From JABDKJ01 sp964609215 (lineage in GTDB: Bacteria > Bacteroidota > Bacteroidia > Flavobacteriales_D > JABDKJ01): a stretch of 64,000 bases of DNA. Below the pieces are notes generated by a model. It made no database searches and was not told the DNA's origin. It saw only the letters and a program-made list of their open reading frames with translations. Position numbers and translations under genes: made by a program. The DNA lies in NCBI GenBank assembly GCA_964609215.1, contig CAZSQZ010000005.1:124001-188000 (forward strand), written 5' to 3'. Positions 52,201-60,228 of this stretch are shown here, in pieces (positions within the stretch are counted from its first letter, which is position 1; each line of letters starts with the position of its first letter).

Positions 52201-52299
52201 GGATTCTTGGATCATTTGTTTTTGACTAAATGAAATAAAACTTCTCTTTTGCTTTATGAGATCATTTTTTAGCCAAGAATTGCTTTTCGAATTTTTCAT
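43213..52299 (-). CDS. Giant RHS/YD-repeat exported protein
   Basis: The 3028-residue protein has the DUF6443-like beginning common in Bacteroidota (ENKVVTTFAEEGKKKEVISY YDGLNRNRQVVTKI type) near residues 390-450, then a long middle with many clustered cysteines (CDYDCQSCLDDAQAAL). YD repeats follow (YDELGRLVCSQNAKQ; YDAIGNLTEDSEEEI; YDASGNRVLKIVKP), then the RHS core (MHDARLGRFFAIDPLSKEYP; YAFSENRVLDGIELEG). About 230 residues follow the core, a place where toxins sit in polymorphic systems, with no family I recognise. The export signal begins at Met43 (MNSKKEIKNLARITLILLSF), so 52173 may be the true start. Confidence 0.88.
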   Translation of the reverse strand: MKNSKSNSWLKNDLIKQKRSFISFSQKQMIQESISTLGSSLKMNSKKEIKNLARITLILLSFGFSLNLFGTDWSVYNGLSGANVQLNSAITIQDVHYPWIDNIGLTAYNEFYSNEMVRDVIELGVHDKFSGTLSSLPNYTLKVVYEVVPDVLFGYSAPSFIGELVVSYDRYGEVEDYKSAQVFYDIHKYELNITTIEVIDDNGNVTNTMPSNAYINCGIEIERYKWLDCNVVPSPNLTHYFIDSNGNYPINLGGNPTSTSTDMVLKWNYLAEAEYYELEWTYIDDYTASYGSYEAPSNIPFSDKDFNSNASRVVTNFTQYQIPLTFDHGFLIYRLRAIGYSGETVGSYNFLTAGKWTSDNVNVHAMVSDWPNYFHIDHPHESNKNWQVVTTFAEEGKKKEVISYYDGLNRNRQVVTKINSLDEAVVAESVYDYHGRPAVSILPVPAGDTELKFYDEFNKSAFSGLPYASSDFDQDASTCVPASANPLDNSSGTGLYYGEINVLNNNYQDFTPNAFGYAFSQVQYTPDNTGRIKTQGGVGEHHQLDGKNTRYFYNKAEQYELDRLFGYEVGFASRYKKNLVVDPNGQVSVSYVDAHGRTVATALAGEAPENLEALSNLAAETEIEIDLMAAQNNIMWTANPTSSSYATTITPVSNGSSHNFTYEVEVPPFSNECMTGFEAFNVVYKLEHDLSDDCGVTVPGFDAFSGTVGVSNYDPVSYDANGNWQNLVNGIPVGISSESLTNNNVSLNIDNYHLSRSLLLDEDVMDKYALHYAYMALENCVTEDDDFLQVQIDNLLINNDCDYDCQSCLDDAQAALDEGLYTDDQFELLKEECEELCSQDAFNLCDLSEDLMLSDVSPGGQYGQTDGTEFYSIFSGSIHFDYPDGWTDPVTPYINPDGTTAFVEIFLNGGNFMPDVSTATNILTNQTAATAVDLQLLLIAEMIDGANGTVYDIVEVDGIYYTLPENLLDLNVYLDEWETTWAKSLLPYHPEYCYLQECRAYELEKVPDFRGTLQNVFSFETLLSQLHEGSSEFGSGYEAFAESMTVIDPVFTASAALNCGSNNYEDQFDDYVYQVLGQSLGSNIESLVHFAAYTNDCGNWYGNNIGDCTVAFDSFEDWQVFAGIYIGLRQKWIKESILQCADGCPANQCINFDGNSTQSSLDCLNRWQPNGVGVPGVTQIYDKQRRFWLEDATIVDGGSTVNQAQQLSNQANYNLYDEIGLCPTAFQFYHFLEAMLQNDILGQHLSGYPLLNEASFTYLLYHQLTGLTYDPVSQSYGGPYTHPLWSESISGNILTIAISDNTNSMEIELDAGTDWNTLMTSLSTFQQLQVDATNSNEFDLLGVLSDGSQIVIHGTIFSPASMDLEDCEAWLNSPATSGDPFAGGFYQECEMSKMGEDLIAILNLLHNGANANPSKINSNHTFVSNEQGFLSNLSLINFLGIDVTTAEWTNSNANGDYELFDANGNGFTIGASPNLEPINATDQFVNISVVDATFSSYKLTVEDINGQFTDQLHLIDRVQSNNYVSINNPFSECGFPGECDPIGNTPLLSDLYNLTLTISQVVYNDDPLNIDLQDYSVLYAALLNDNPYTLPIFAQVVQNGTAYAPPSSFDVTAPLTIQIIDGTYPDDNIILCSIELFVSNGDPLNLNNLGIPLPPGSTFAGSYGNVRFEFPVLNSIDRMALSVNHCFETCEECQTIDIPMVSCNDAFTTYMNGLDTYDYFGINVGDRFVSNELGSSTVSDPNEDPDAAYIFTSEADFCNYGTGGYVDYYLEYLDFLNITFSHLVTSIQDPFYVSLDEFASGNYHMHTGLVTIPGVVAGSYIDFINALVFAQIIPQQLSDYDTEVEYLALYAIPQFLTLAEFVEGGYSIDCISAYFTHALNNGINADPIDQFCSEMDQGPDFCNNYPTVFPDVDFPSVNDCEAYANFIAQSNTTNFIQTLINDLSGDFKQQYRAHFQNSVLESLLHNRTDQEYHHTLYYYDLAGNLIKTTPPAGVEVMQPAEYDVVNDDRLANNPFPTNITEHFLSTHYQYNTLNQLMWQSTPDGGESNFWYDELGRLVCSQNAKQLDFEEYSYTLYDDLGRIHEVGQITVRGYLIASPLDLITHQVDYADFVDWIDYSGTVKDQVAYTYYNEHTGSMVFNSGYPQYIRNRVASVSYSEDGDEINYDNASHYSYDVHGNVKELIQEFTELSGLEQDAKHIEYSYDLISGNVHEVNYQEGAADQFNHRYTYDADNRILSTETSNDGIFWERDAYYQYYKHGPLARMETGDDVVQGSDYAYTVQGWLKGVNSNFNVAENDMGKDGFVDVNNSNQFVPKDECGYSLGYFENDYVSVSDDIPAAKQWLIERNTDPIFTDNTLHNGNISHMVTAIKHFMDDPLVDNGSPVLMAYTYDQLNRIKSATKRTGTALNVNNRIAWDPAPINAPLSDYYSDYTYDPNGNLLNLTRNGFKGQGPASDREMDELEYDYDTGVNNRLRSVNDTKSNVMVGTDRKYDDLDEGPRDYGYDAIGNLTEDSEEEIAEIKWTVTGKVSEIIRTAGSTSPNLEFQYDASGNRVLKIVKPTGQFYDWDYTYYVRDAQGNVMATYEKSYEEITSLIYEEKNTVKEQHIYGSSRLGYVQMALDLASRELTYVVDQNAEFGLALASTSPAITVSAPDTDFTLVKGDKRYEFSNHLGNVLTVTSDKIAVASIDGTGTIAETYAASLMSAKNYYPFGMVMPSYSYLNDERHRYGFQGQEQDDEIKGKGNSVNYKYRMHDARLGRFFAIDPLSKEYPWNSVYAFSENRVLDGIELEGLEYLDWAESRVKVTRGLALIKLENFIFLNRNYFNNTSAAGPWENNKIGSRSMIVGEFTLYSNEISNAFGSPIGSQGGSANPASITTQNTSKNPLVSYPSQTYSTSKAGASNFGKGALAFQAAKWTMETALFLISDYDEDLVEEHASDQFLGKATIDVNLAVSWGMVPLKFQTEEYMSDLINVVLQGESETGNIELYNLGMRIYDEISSQGEIKFPPPSALPNMTETEINENIFVAPKR

Positions 52300-52320
52300 G
52301 CTCTAGATTTTTTTGAAGTT

Positions 52321-52986
52321 TTATCGTTTGATGTAGTCTTTAATTGGATCACTGATGATTGTAAAATCTTCCTGTCCCAGAGAAACATAGGACAATATTT
52401 GATCATCAACAGAACGGATTGTATTGAAGCTTAGATTTAGAAAACTGACTTCTAGTCTTTTATTGTCTTCTGGTCCATTCCCGGTGTAGAACAAGGTCAT
52501 TTTCCTTGGATAATATGTGTCTTTTTCCAATTCAAATTGAATCCGAGAAACTTCCAAATACAGTTCATTTATTTTTAAATCAACCACTATTGTATTCGCT
52601 TCTTTCAGAACGGTTTCGCTTATGTTATACTCGCTAAAATCAGATAAATCAAAATCAAGAGGACTTGCCTTCAAGGGTGTGGATTTGCTCAATGAAATTT
52701 CTTTATGAAAGTGATTAATATTAAGTGCCAATGAATCTTCTTGCACGACAAGCACTTCATCTATCTTCTGCACGTATCCATTTTCAAAAAGCTTAAACGA
52801 TCCTTTTATTTTTTCTGTAGCGATAGAGGATTCATGATCATCATAACTGGCATATAAAAGGTCTACCTTGTAATTTTGTTCAGAAAGAACTGAATTGGCT
52901 TTCTTCAATATTTCATCTGCCGTTTGCGAATTAGCCCATGAAGAAATTCCCAACATGCAGGCTATTAAAATTGTTGCTTTTTTCAT
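52321..52986 (-). CDS. LolA-like exported protein in the RHS operon
   Basis: The 221-residue protein starts with a signal peptide (MKKATILIACMLGISSWANSQ), then TADEILKKANSVLSEQNYKV and successive beta-strands in the manner of LolA/LolB-like lipoprotein carriers (KIKGSFKLFENGYVQKIDEV; YPRKMTLFYTGNGPEDNKR). Real LolA activity is not implied. It lies between the two giant genes: its ATG overlaps the 2231-aa gene's stop by one base and its stop is 21 bp before the 3028-aa gene. It is probably dedicated to handling, folding or anchoring those proteins in the periplasm. Confidence 0.7.
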   Translation of the reverse strand: MKKATILIACMLGISSWANSQTADEILKKANSVLSEQNYKVDLLYASYDDHESSIATEKIKGSFKLFENGYVQKIDEVLVVQEDSLALNINHFHKEISLSKSTPLKASPLDFDLSDFSEYNISETVLKEANTIVVDLKINELYLEVSRIQFELEKDTYYPRKMTLFYTGNGPEDNKRLEVSFLNLSFNTIRSVDDQILSYVSLGQEDFTIISDPIKDYIKR

Positions 52987-55900
52987 TAGTTGCTTAATGG
53001 AGTAAATGTTCTTGATTCTTGGATAGTCATTATACCTCTTTCGGTTTCCTTTTTAATCCTTAAGAGGCGCCCTTCATTGTCATATTCGTAGAAAGTGGCA
53101 AAGTTGTTATCGTCCAGTTCAGCTAATAGCCTCAAGTTTTCTGGATGGTATACATAGGATTTCATTGAGCCATCATAAGGATGAATTCTAATATCATCTA
53201 CATATAACTTAGTGGCTCTCGACTGTTGCGCATTATTGGTAAATACAACTTGAATTTCCCCAGCACTTCCTCCTGGAATAATGAATTCCATTTCATACCT
53301 TTTCCAGCCTTCTATAAGTTCGCTTTCTCTAACGACTAATGGATTAATGGTAGAACTATTAATTTCAATGCTAGCTTGACAAGAATGGTAGTCTAAGAGT
53401 TTTTCATAAGGTAGTGTTTCTTTCACCCAGTAAGACATGACATAGCGCTTATCTAAATCTTGAGCTAAACCTCCGGTTACAAAGGATTCACCTGCATCAT
53501 AGGTCTCCGGACCAAATAAACCTAGAGCATCACAAGCCCTTAATTCATAAGGCGCATTAGAACCGGGCACAGGATCTGATGAACACATATCATCTCCTGG
53601 ATTATGATCCAAAGTCCTAACACATCGAACCGATTCATTGGCATCAATGGAAATACTTTTTAGTCCAGTGTGTGCTTCTTCAAGGCTAATTTGAGATTGA
53701 TAGTCCTCGAAAGAAAAATGTCTTTTAAAACACACCCCATCGTTGTCGTAATAATCATAATCTTCAAAGCCATCAAAGGCCAATTGATGATAAGTAGTAT
53801 TGGCTCCTACAGCAATTGGAATGGTATTGTTATATCCAAAAATGGCTGCAGAATGCTGGTACAATGCATTAATATTCTCTACCTCAGGTCCATAAGGATT
53901 GAACTCAGTTATAGAACTGGTCCAGGTCCAATTTTGATCATCAGTCTTCCATTTTTGAATGAAAGGCTTGTACTCCCAGAAAGGATTAAAAGTCTTGTAT
54001 ACTCCATCTTCCTTAATATTTGAATGATCCGCTGCAGAAGTAGCAGCATATTCTCTTTCACCTAAATAAGCGTATGAATTAATAGGCCTAAATTGCCCCC
54101 TTAAATTTTGTACAAAAGGGTTTACCGGATCTCCTATATTTGGATGACATTCTTCAAGTTTCAAGTCAAAAATGACTTGTGGATCCATCAAACAATTATT
54201 TTGAGTCACTTTTAAATATCCAGTAGTTCCATCGCTATATACTGCGCTATAAATAACTCCATTTATAGACACTCCTGTTGGAAGAAACTGCAAACAACTA
54301 ATCGATTGTAATAATTCAATATTCTTACTTTCACCGCTCATATCTGTCGCCTCTATCTCAATTGAACAAATTTCAGTACAATTTAAGGAAGGATTACATT
54401 CAAAAACAAAACTGGCGTTCGGAGATGGCACATTAATTTGATTTGAAATTATTAAGTTTGTGCAATTGATCAAATCTGGACAATTGGTAAGGCTATACCA
54501 ATCATCATAGCCATTGTAGTGCGGGTCTGTGAGGTCTACAGGATCCTGTAGCCATGAACTATTCGGGTCATTAATCAATTGATTTATCCAACTAGCAAAG
54601 TCTTCACCCACTTCGGTACAAATTGTTCCACCTCCATTCACATAATCTCCATCTTGTGCAACAAATGTTTTCCATTTATCGGAATATTCAATGGCGCTAA
54701 CATCGATAATACGATCCGTTTCGTCCAGAGTAATACGGTTATCTACATTCAATTCTCCGTTTGCATCTAATAATGGATTTTTCATCAGCGTCATGCTGGT
54801 CATTGGGCTTTCATGCACGTTTTTATACCCAGACCTGATGACTTTAACTTGATCATCATATCCTACTATGGGATTCCCTTCTTTATCTATTAAATAATTT
54901 AAATTGCTTCCTTCTGGATTCCAGACCCATGCTTTTTCTTGCGTTCCCAAAAGAGCGACTTCATCCCCAGATGTCAAATGATTCGAAGTTGGGAAAGAAC
55001 CATCTGCAGACGTTAATATTGATGTAACATATCCAATATTCTGAGAAGCCTGCCCCATGTTATTGTAAGCCCAATAGCTAGGAAGGTTTAAATTGAATAT
55101 TTCATCTCCAAATTCATTTTTAGTTGCAGTTAAAAGCACCTGTCCGGTGTTGGCATCATAAGCCAAGTTCTTGGTGGAAACAGAAGCTCCATTGTCAAAT
55201 GCACGTGTCTCTCTCAAAATCCCTCTTCTGTTGATCACCTTTGTTGTTACTGCGGATCTAAAACGCGTTCTAGAATGAGAACTTGTAGGCAAAGCGGTGG
55301 GAACAACTGCTGGGAATATAGCTGCTAAAAAACTAGTCAAATTAGAATTTAAACCGGTCGCATGATCATAATTTGCCTGTTCCCTAAAATCAGTCACCAT
55401 ATCCACTTCCACACCCACTTTAGATCTTTTTATTATTCCCTTCTCGTCCAAAACAGTAACCGTATTGTTGAGTACAAACTCTGCAATATCTTCTGAAGCA
55501 AATGGGTCATTATTATCTAAGTTTTCTTCTTCAGCCAAGCCATAGATATAATCCACACCAGATATAGGTTCTGATTGGCCCTGACCAAAAATTCGAACCG
55601 ATTTTGGCTTCCCATTCATATCGTTTATTTCTACCTGATAACCTTGAGAAACGGTCATTAAATTCTTCACATCTAACTTTAGAAGATTTCCAATCAATCC
55701 ACTTTTATCTTCTATAGATTCTAAATCTGTCCAAGTTGTTTTTGTCGGAAAATCTTTAGTTGTGTAAAATTCATGTTCAGCATGACCCGTTCCATTTGTA
55801 TTGATGTTGGTGAGTGGTGTATCATCATCATCTTCAAAAACAATGTCGCTTACTTTTACTTTGCTATAAGTAACTGTGGGTGATGGAAAGAAGGACACTC

Positions 55901-58900
55901 CCAGTGGCCTTTCAATATAATTAGGAATGGTGTACTTACTTTTATTATCGTAATTAATCGGTTGCACCCAAGGGTTTTCCTTACTCATCAATGGTTCAAA
56001 TGCAGCTACTCCAGAAGACTCTCCATTGTCTGATGTATAAACATATTTTTGTCCATATTGACTGGTTTTATGATTAGTAGTAGTCATCTGTTTCCAGTTG
56101 TCATTTGAAACGATTGACTTCACTCTAGACCCTCCACCAAATTTGTATTGCTTAGGCACATTCAATCTTATCCAAGATCTGCCTTGTACATATCTTCGCC
56201 CTTTCCCTTCTGCTTTAAGCGCACCATTCGGTCCTTTAGTCAGATCAGCCAATTGACCAATAAGACTAGCTTGACCTAGCGCTTTAACAATACTTTCCAA
56301 TCCAGTATCGTCTTGTGGCTCAGGTAAATTATAGGCTTTTTTAGGAAGGAATTTTCTGGCAAAATTCCAAGTGGCTTTAGATACTGGATGGTGATCACCA
56401 GTGCCATTGTCTTTATTTTCTTTCTCCACACCTTGGAACTCGACCCAAGCATATTTAGATGATCCATTATGAATCACACTATTTATTACTCGAGCATAGC
56501 CTGAGACGTATTCATAGCTTCCATCATTTGATACATCTGTTAAAAACCTAAATTGAGTTGGAGCTACGTTGCTACCTATCAGATCTTCTAAGGCTTTATT
56601 CCATTGATCTGAGGAGAGTGACACATCACTTGCAATGCATGTCATTAGATTAGCCTGAGCCCCTGTTGAATAGCCATAATTGTATAATTCATTCCTTATA
56701 TCTGGATGAGCGATCACAGCATTATCATCTGTCAAGGAAAATATATTTGGAGGGTTTGATTGATTCGTACTTCCTAAAACTCGAAACATTTGCATAACTC
56801 TTTTATTCTGCACATGCAGATAATCATCGGATTCAAATTCTACTTTGATAGATCCTCCAGAAGGCAATATAATTTCGCTGATATGCCAGGATTGGGCATT
56901 TTCATCGGCATCAGACTTTATTTGTTTGACATAGGGGTATTCAGGAGCACTAGGATAAATTCCTCCATTGCACATCCCACCCATTTCGGCTTTTTTATAA
57001 TTCCCCCAAACATCAAATGATTTTGTATTGTATGCTGGGTTGGAGTTATCATACTTAAATTCGTACTTACTGAACCTTGCTCTTTGACTATTTCCATAGG
57101 TAAAGAACACCTCTCTTAAAGTCAGTTTCCCTCCTTCATTTCTAAGTTCATTATCATCCAATGAAGATTGATCCCCGCTATTATTGGGTATTCTTGTTCC
57201 TGTTGAAATTCCCGATTCGGGATTAATTCCACTTCCTAATACATAATCGTATACAAAATGAACTGTTTTAATTGGGGTGGGAATTTGACCGTTGTCAATA
57301 GCTTTTTTGTATTCTGGTAAAGCGTAAAGCTTAATTTGATCCAGTTTTCTCATGGATTCACTTCCGATATTATTACCTAAAGGGTGTTCTCCAAATGCTT
57401 CCAATGCATCTTCTCTGGGAGAAGTAACGAAAATTGCAATGTGCGTTTTAGTCTCTATTTTTTCTAAGTAAGACAGATCCTTTTCCCCGTATATATAACT
57501 TCCTTTGTCATCAGTACTCACACTTTTAAAGCCTTCATTGTAGTTCGCATCCGTATAGGGAGAACGCCATTTATAATTTGAAACAGTCGAATATTTGAAA
57601 AGTGTGTAGCCTCCAAAGTCGCCACTTGAGGGGCCTTTGATATCATCACTATCTGAATAATCAGTCGATAGTATTTCTGTAATCATAAATGAATGCGCAA
57701 ATGGCGGTAACTCTGAACTTTGGAAATAATGATCAATTCCTTTATCATTTGAGATAGTAGCATCTTGTGGGAAGTATGCAACCTGTCCAAATTCGCAGAC
57801 CTTAAAGTTATCAGTAACATTAAATGTGGCTTCTTTCTGTTTGGTGTTATACATGGGTCTCCCATATATATATCTTGAACCATCTGGCTGAGTAACTGAA
57901 AGTTCTCCCATCTGAGACATATATTCAGGTTTCACCGTTCCACTCGAACCCGAAACAAAGACATTAGAAGGCAGGTTTTCCGGTCTTATCGCATATTTAC
58001 TCGCTTCTTCTACCGTTAGGTAACTAAAAAGTTGATTTCTTTTCTTTCTATCTTCTTGTCTGAAGCGCTCAGTAGGAGAAGGGAAATTTAAGTTCCCTCC
58101 ATTTTCATGATCTACCTTAAATTGAGCTTTTGCAATACCAGAAGAACTAATATTTACTCGGACTTTATCAAAGCCACCAATTTTTTCTAGAAAAGAAATT
58201 TTTCCATCTGAACTGGAAATTTTCATTTCATCATCTACTGCAAGTTCTCCAACTTGTTTGAAATATGAAGGTTCATAAAGTTCATTTAAACCTGATGTGT
58301 TTTCAAATCTTAAACTATTTAAAGCTTGGTTTCCACTTGTCCACCTTCCACTGTGACTCTCCGAGCGGTTATACTTTAAATCAAAGCCTCCTTTAGCCAA
58401 CATTCCACCACCAAATTCTCCTCCAAAACTTCCATCATCTCCACTTGAGTTTATTCGTGCATCGTATACTACCCCAATATCATTTCTATAAGCTCTAAAA
58501 GTTCCTCCTGCGCCTTGACCGTTCACAGAAAATAAATCAAAGGTCTGATTGGTGACGGGTAAATTTTCTACATTCTTCGAAAATGCGGCATCATTTTCAC
58601 GATTAAAATCATGTTGGTCTGCTATGCTCTGCCCATTTTGAGCATATAAGTAACCATAGGAATTAACCGACTTAATTTTGTCTTTGACTTTATTGTGGGT
58701 ATAGTAAGCACTAATGTTCGCTGTAGGCACATCCGCACCAAAAAATGAGGGCCCTAACTTAGTGCTGAAAGTTGCGGCTAAATTGTATCTGCCAACATCC
58801 AAATTTGGGGTATAAGTACTAGGCATTAAGCTCATTGACGTACCAACGCTTCCAGATGTTGTCTTACTTACTGTTGCACCTTCTCCTTTTAAAAAAACTC

Positions 58901-59681
58901 TTCGAATTACATTTGATAATGTTTTATCATACTCTATGGTACTTCCCGATACTGAAGCCGTCAACTGGCCAAGTCCAGATCTAGAGTTGAAACCCAATCC
59001 TACATTAGATTCTATTTTTCTGTCCTTGAAGGTATTTTCTTTTTTCTTTACTCCAAAAGAGGCAGAAGCATCAGCATTTAAGCCTCCATCGCTTGCCGTA
59101 AGCGTTAACCCTAATCCAGCATAGGACGTATTTGGTTCTGCTGAAGGAATTCCCATATCAACAGTTGCTCCCAAACTTTGACTAAAACCAATACCGTTGT
59201 AGTTATTATACTTTACACCTAAAGAGGCATTTACACCTGCATTTTCAATTCCAAAAAGACCTGCCCCAAGACCTAAGTTGATTCCAGCAGTAATATTGTC
59301 TTTCATATTGAATTGCTTCTTTACTTCAAGGCCATTAAAATCATCTGGTAATGATCTCATAATTCGGTTGACTACTCCGGGGTTTAGATTCCAACCCAAT
59401 CCTACCCAACTGGCTTCCTCGTCCATAGAAATACCCGAACTATAGCTTATGTTTAATGGATAACCACCCACATCCAGCAAAGGAATGTTATAGTTAAAAT
59501 CTCCTGAACTCAAGTCCACCAAGTCTGAAGTAGAGACTGGTGTAAATGAAGCTACTTCGGGTTGAGAAGGTCCTCCTGTCAAAGCGAATGAAACGGTCGC
59601 AAATGCCATGTCAAGCAACAAAAGTGTTGAAAGAGCAAAAGCATTAATTTTCAGTATCCTATTATTTCTAAGTATTTTCAT
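52986..59681 (-). CDS. Giant exported protein with YD-type C-terminus
   Basis: The 2231-residue protein has a signal peptide (MKILRNNRILKINAFALSTLL) and the Bacteroidota N-terminal pattern LVDLSSGDFNYNIPLLDVGG, then YPLNISYSSGISMDEEASWV and GLGWNLNPGVVNRIM. It also has Gly-rich strands (residues about 130-330), a long beta-rich body and a C-terminal YD-like end (RLLAELDDNNFATFYEYDNE, GRLLRIKKETERG). A carbohydrate-binding-like module with WKRYEMEFIIPGGSAGEIQV lies near residue 2120. It forms an operon with the 3028-aa RHS protein and the small proteins around it. The two may form one large secreted complex; secretion by T9SS is possible but not shown by a clear sorting domain. Confidence 0.82.
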   Translation of the reverse strand: MKILRNNRILKINAFALSTLLLLDMAFATVSFALTGGPSQPEVASFTPVSTSDLVDLSSGDFNYNIPLLDVGGYPLNISYSSGISMDEEASWVGLGWNLNPGVVNRIMRSLPDDFNGLEVKKQFNMKDNITAGINLGLGAGLFGIENAGVNASLGVKYNNYNGIGFSQSLGATVDMGIPSAEPNTSYAGLGLTLTASDGGLNADASASFGVKKKENTFKDRKIESNVGLGFNSRSGLGQLTASVSGSTIEYDKTLSNVIRRVFLKGEGATVSKTTSGSVGTSMSLMPSTYTPNLDVGRYNLAATFSTKLGPSFFGADVPTANISAYYTHNKVKDKIKSVNSYGYLYAQNGQSIADQHDFNRENDAAFSKNVENLPVTNQTFDLFSVNGQGAGGTFRAYRNDIGVVYDARINSSGDDGSFGGEFGGGMLAKGGFDLKYNRSESHSGRWTSGNQALNSLRFENTSGLNELYEPSYFKQVGELAVDDEMKISSSDGKISFLEKIGGFDKVRVNISSSGIAKAQFKVDHENGGNLNFPSPTERFRQEDRKKRNQLFSYLTVEEASKYAIRPENLPSNVFVSGSSGTVKPEYMSQMGELSVTQPDGSRYIYGRPMYNTKQKEATFNVTDNFKVCEFGQVAYFPQDATISNDKGIDHYFQSSELPPFAHSFMITEILSTDYSDSDDIKGPSSGDFGGYTLFKYSTVSNYKWRSPYTDANYNEGFKSVSTDDKGSYIYGEKDLSYLEKIETKTHIAIFVTSPREDALEAFGEHPLGNNIGSESMRKLDQIKLYALPEYKKAIDNGQIPTPIKTVHFVYDYVLGSGINPESGISTGTRIPNNSGDQSSLDDNELRNEGGKLTLREVFFTYGNSQRARFSKYEFKYDNSNPAYNTKSFDVWGNYKKAEMGGMCNGGIYPSAPEYPYVKQIKSDADENAQSWHISEIILPSGGSIKVEFESDDYLHVQNKRVMQMFRVLGSTNQSNPPNIFSLTDDNAVIAHPDIRNELYNYGYSTGAQANLMTCIASDVSLSSDQWNKALEDLIGSNVAPTQFRFLTDVSNDGSYEYVSGYARVINSVIHNGSSKYAWVEFQGVEKENKDNGTGDHHPVSKATWNFARKFLPKKAYNLPEPQDDTGLESIVKALGQASLIGQLADLTKGPNGALKAEGKGRRYVQGRSWIRLNVPKQYKFGGGSRVKSIVSNDNWKQMTTTNHKTSQYGQKYVYTSDNGESSGVAAFEPLMSKENPWVQPINYDNKSKYTIPNYIERPLGVSFFPSPTVTYSKVKVSDIVFEDDDDTPLTNINTNGTGHAEHEFYTTKDFPTKTTWTDLESIEDKSGLIGNLLKLDVKNLMTVSQGYQVEINDMNGKPKSVRIFGQGQSEPISGVDYIYGLAEEENLDNNDPFASEDIAEFVLNNTVTVLDEKGIIKRSKVGVEVDMVTDFREQANYDHATGLNSNLTSFLAAIFPAVVPTALPTSSHSRTRFRSAVTTKVINRRGILRETRAFDNGASVSTKNLAYDANTGQVLLTATKNEFGDEIFNLNLPSYWAYNNMGQASQNIGYVTSILTSADGSFPTSNHLTSGDEVALLGTQEKAWVWNPEGSNLNYLIDKEGNPIVGYDDQVKVIRSGYKNVHESPMTSMTLMKNPLLDANGELNVDNRITLDETDRIIDVSAIEYSDKWKTFVAQDGDYVNGGGTICTEVGEDFASWINQLINDPNSSWLQDPVDLTDPHYNGYDDWYSLTNCPDLINCTNLIISNQINVPSPNASFVFECNPSLNCTEICSIEIEATDMSGESKNIELLQSISCLQFLPTGVSINGVIYSAVYSDGTTGYLKVTQNNCLMDPQVIFDLKLEECHPNIGDPVNPFVQNLRGQFRPINSYAYLGEREYAATSAADHSNIKEDGVYKTFNPFWEYKPFIQKWKTDDQNWTWTSSITEFNPYGPEVENINALYQHSAAIFGYNNTIPIAVGANTTYHQLAFDGFEDYDYYDNDGVCFKRHFSFEDYQSQISLEEAHTGLKSISIDANESVRCVRTLDHNPGDDMCSSDPVPGSNAPYELRACDALGLFGPETYDAGESFVTGGLAQDLDKRYVMSYWVKETLPYEKLLDYHSCQASIEINSSTINPLVVRESELIEGWKRYEMEFIIPGGSAGEIQVVFTNNAQQSRATKLYVDDIRIHPYDGSMKSYVYHPENLRLLAELDDNNFATFYEYDNEGRLLRIKKETERGIMTIQESRTFTPLSN

Positions 59682-59689
59682 CTGCTTAA

Positions 59690-60208
59690 TTAATTGAGGT
59701 TAATTTTTGTTGATTGTTGTGTGTATGGGTTGTTATGCCAAATCAATTCATTGGGCTGTTGATCTGATTTTTTTTCAAAGACGAGATTAAGCGTTAGCTC
59801 TGGTCTAATGTTATAGGTGCGCTCCATATGGTTCAATATGCAGCTCAAGGTATCTGAGCCTTGAACAAGCCCCAAGTCTGACCCTATCTGTTCAGTAAAA
59901 TAAGCCACACGAGCGCCATAGTCCTCCTTACTTTTTAGATCCGAATACAGAGGATTTTCCGAAGCGTCTAAAGACTTTAGCTTCATGGTATAATAGATGT
60001 AATCTTCATAAGCCTCTTTATCAGATAAATCTTGTCCATGACGGGCGCAGTAATCACTGGTTGAAATGGGGAGTAGCGATAATTCAAGAGAATCATTTAT
60101 TTGCATTACTACAATGTTCGCTTCTTCGTTTTCAGATAAAGAAAAACCTAATGCAGCAAGTGCTGCTATAACCACAGCCAAAGAGCCGATTATTAATTTC
60201 TTATTCAT
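59690..60208 (-). CDS. Small membrane-anchored protein in the RHS operon
   Basis: The 172-residue product has one N-terminal hydrophobic segment (LIIGSLAVVIAALAALGFSL), acting as signal or anchor. A polar body follows (SLLPISTSDYCARHGQDLSD; EDYIYYTMKLKSLDASENP) with two cysteines that could pair. I recognise no family. It lies 20 bp after the FG-GAP gene and 8 bp before the 2231-aa gene, in the same operon. It probably resides in the periplasm, attached to the inner membrane. Confidence 0.65.
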   Translation of the reverse strand: MNKKLIIGSLAVVIAALAALGFSLSENEEANIVVMQINDSLELSLLPISTSDYCARHGQDLSDKEAYEDYIYYTMKLKSLDASENPLYSDLKSKEDYGARVAYFTEQIGSDLGLVQGSDTLSCILNHMERTYNIRPELTLNLVFEKKSDQQPNELIWHNNPYTQQSTKINLN

Positions 60209-60228
60209 ATCCTTTAAAATTTTATTCT

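Noticed and set aside
53670..54023. 117-codon plus-strand frame inside the 2231-aa gene
   Set aside because: It is antisense to a gene with clear coding signal; it shows no domain and no plausible start context.
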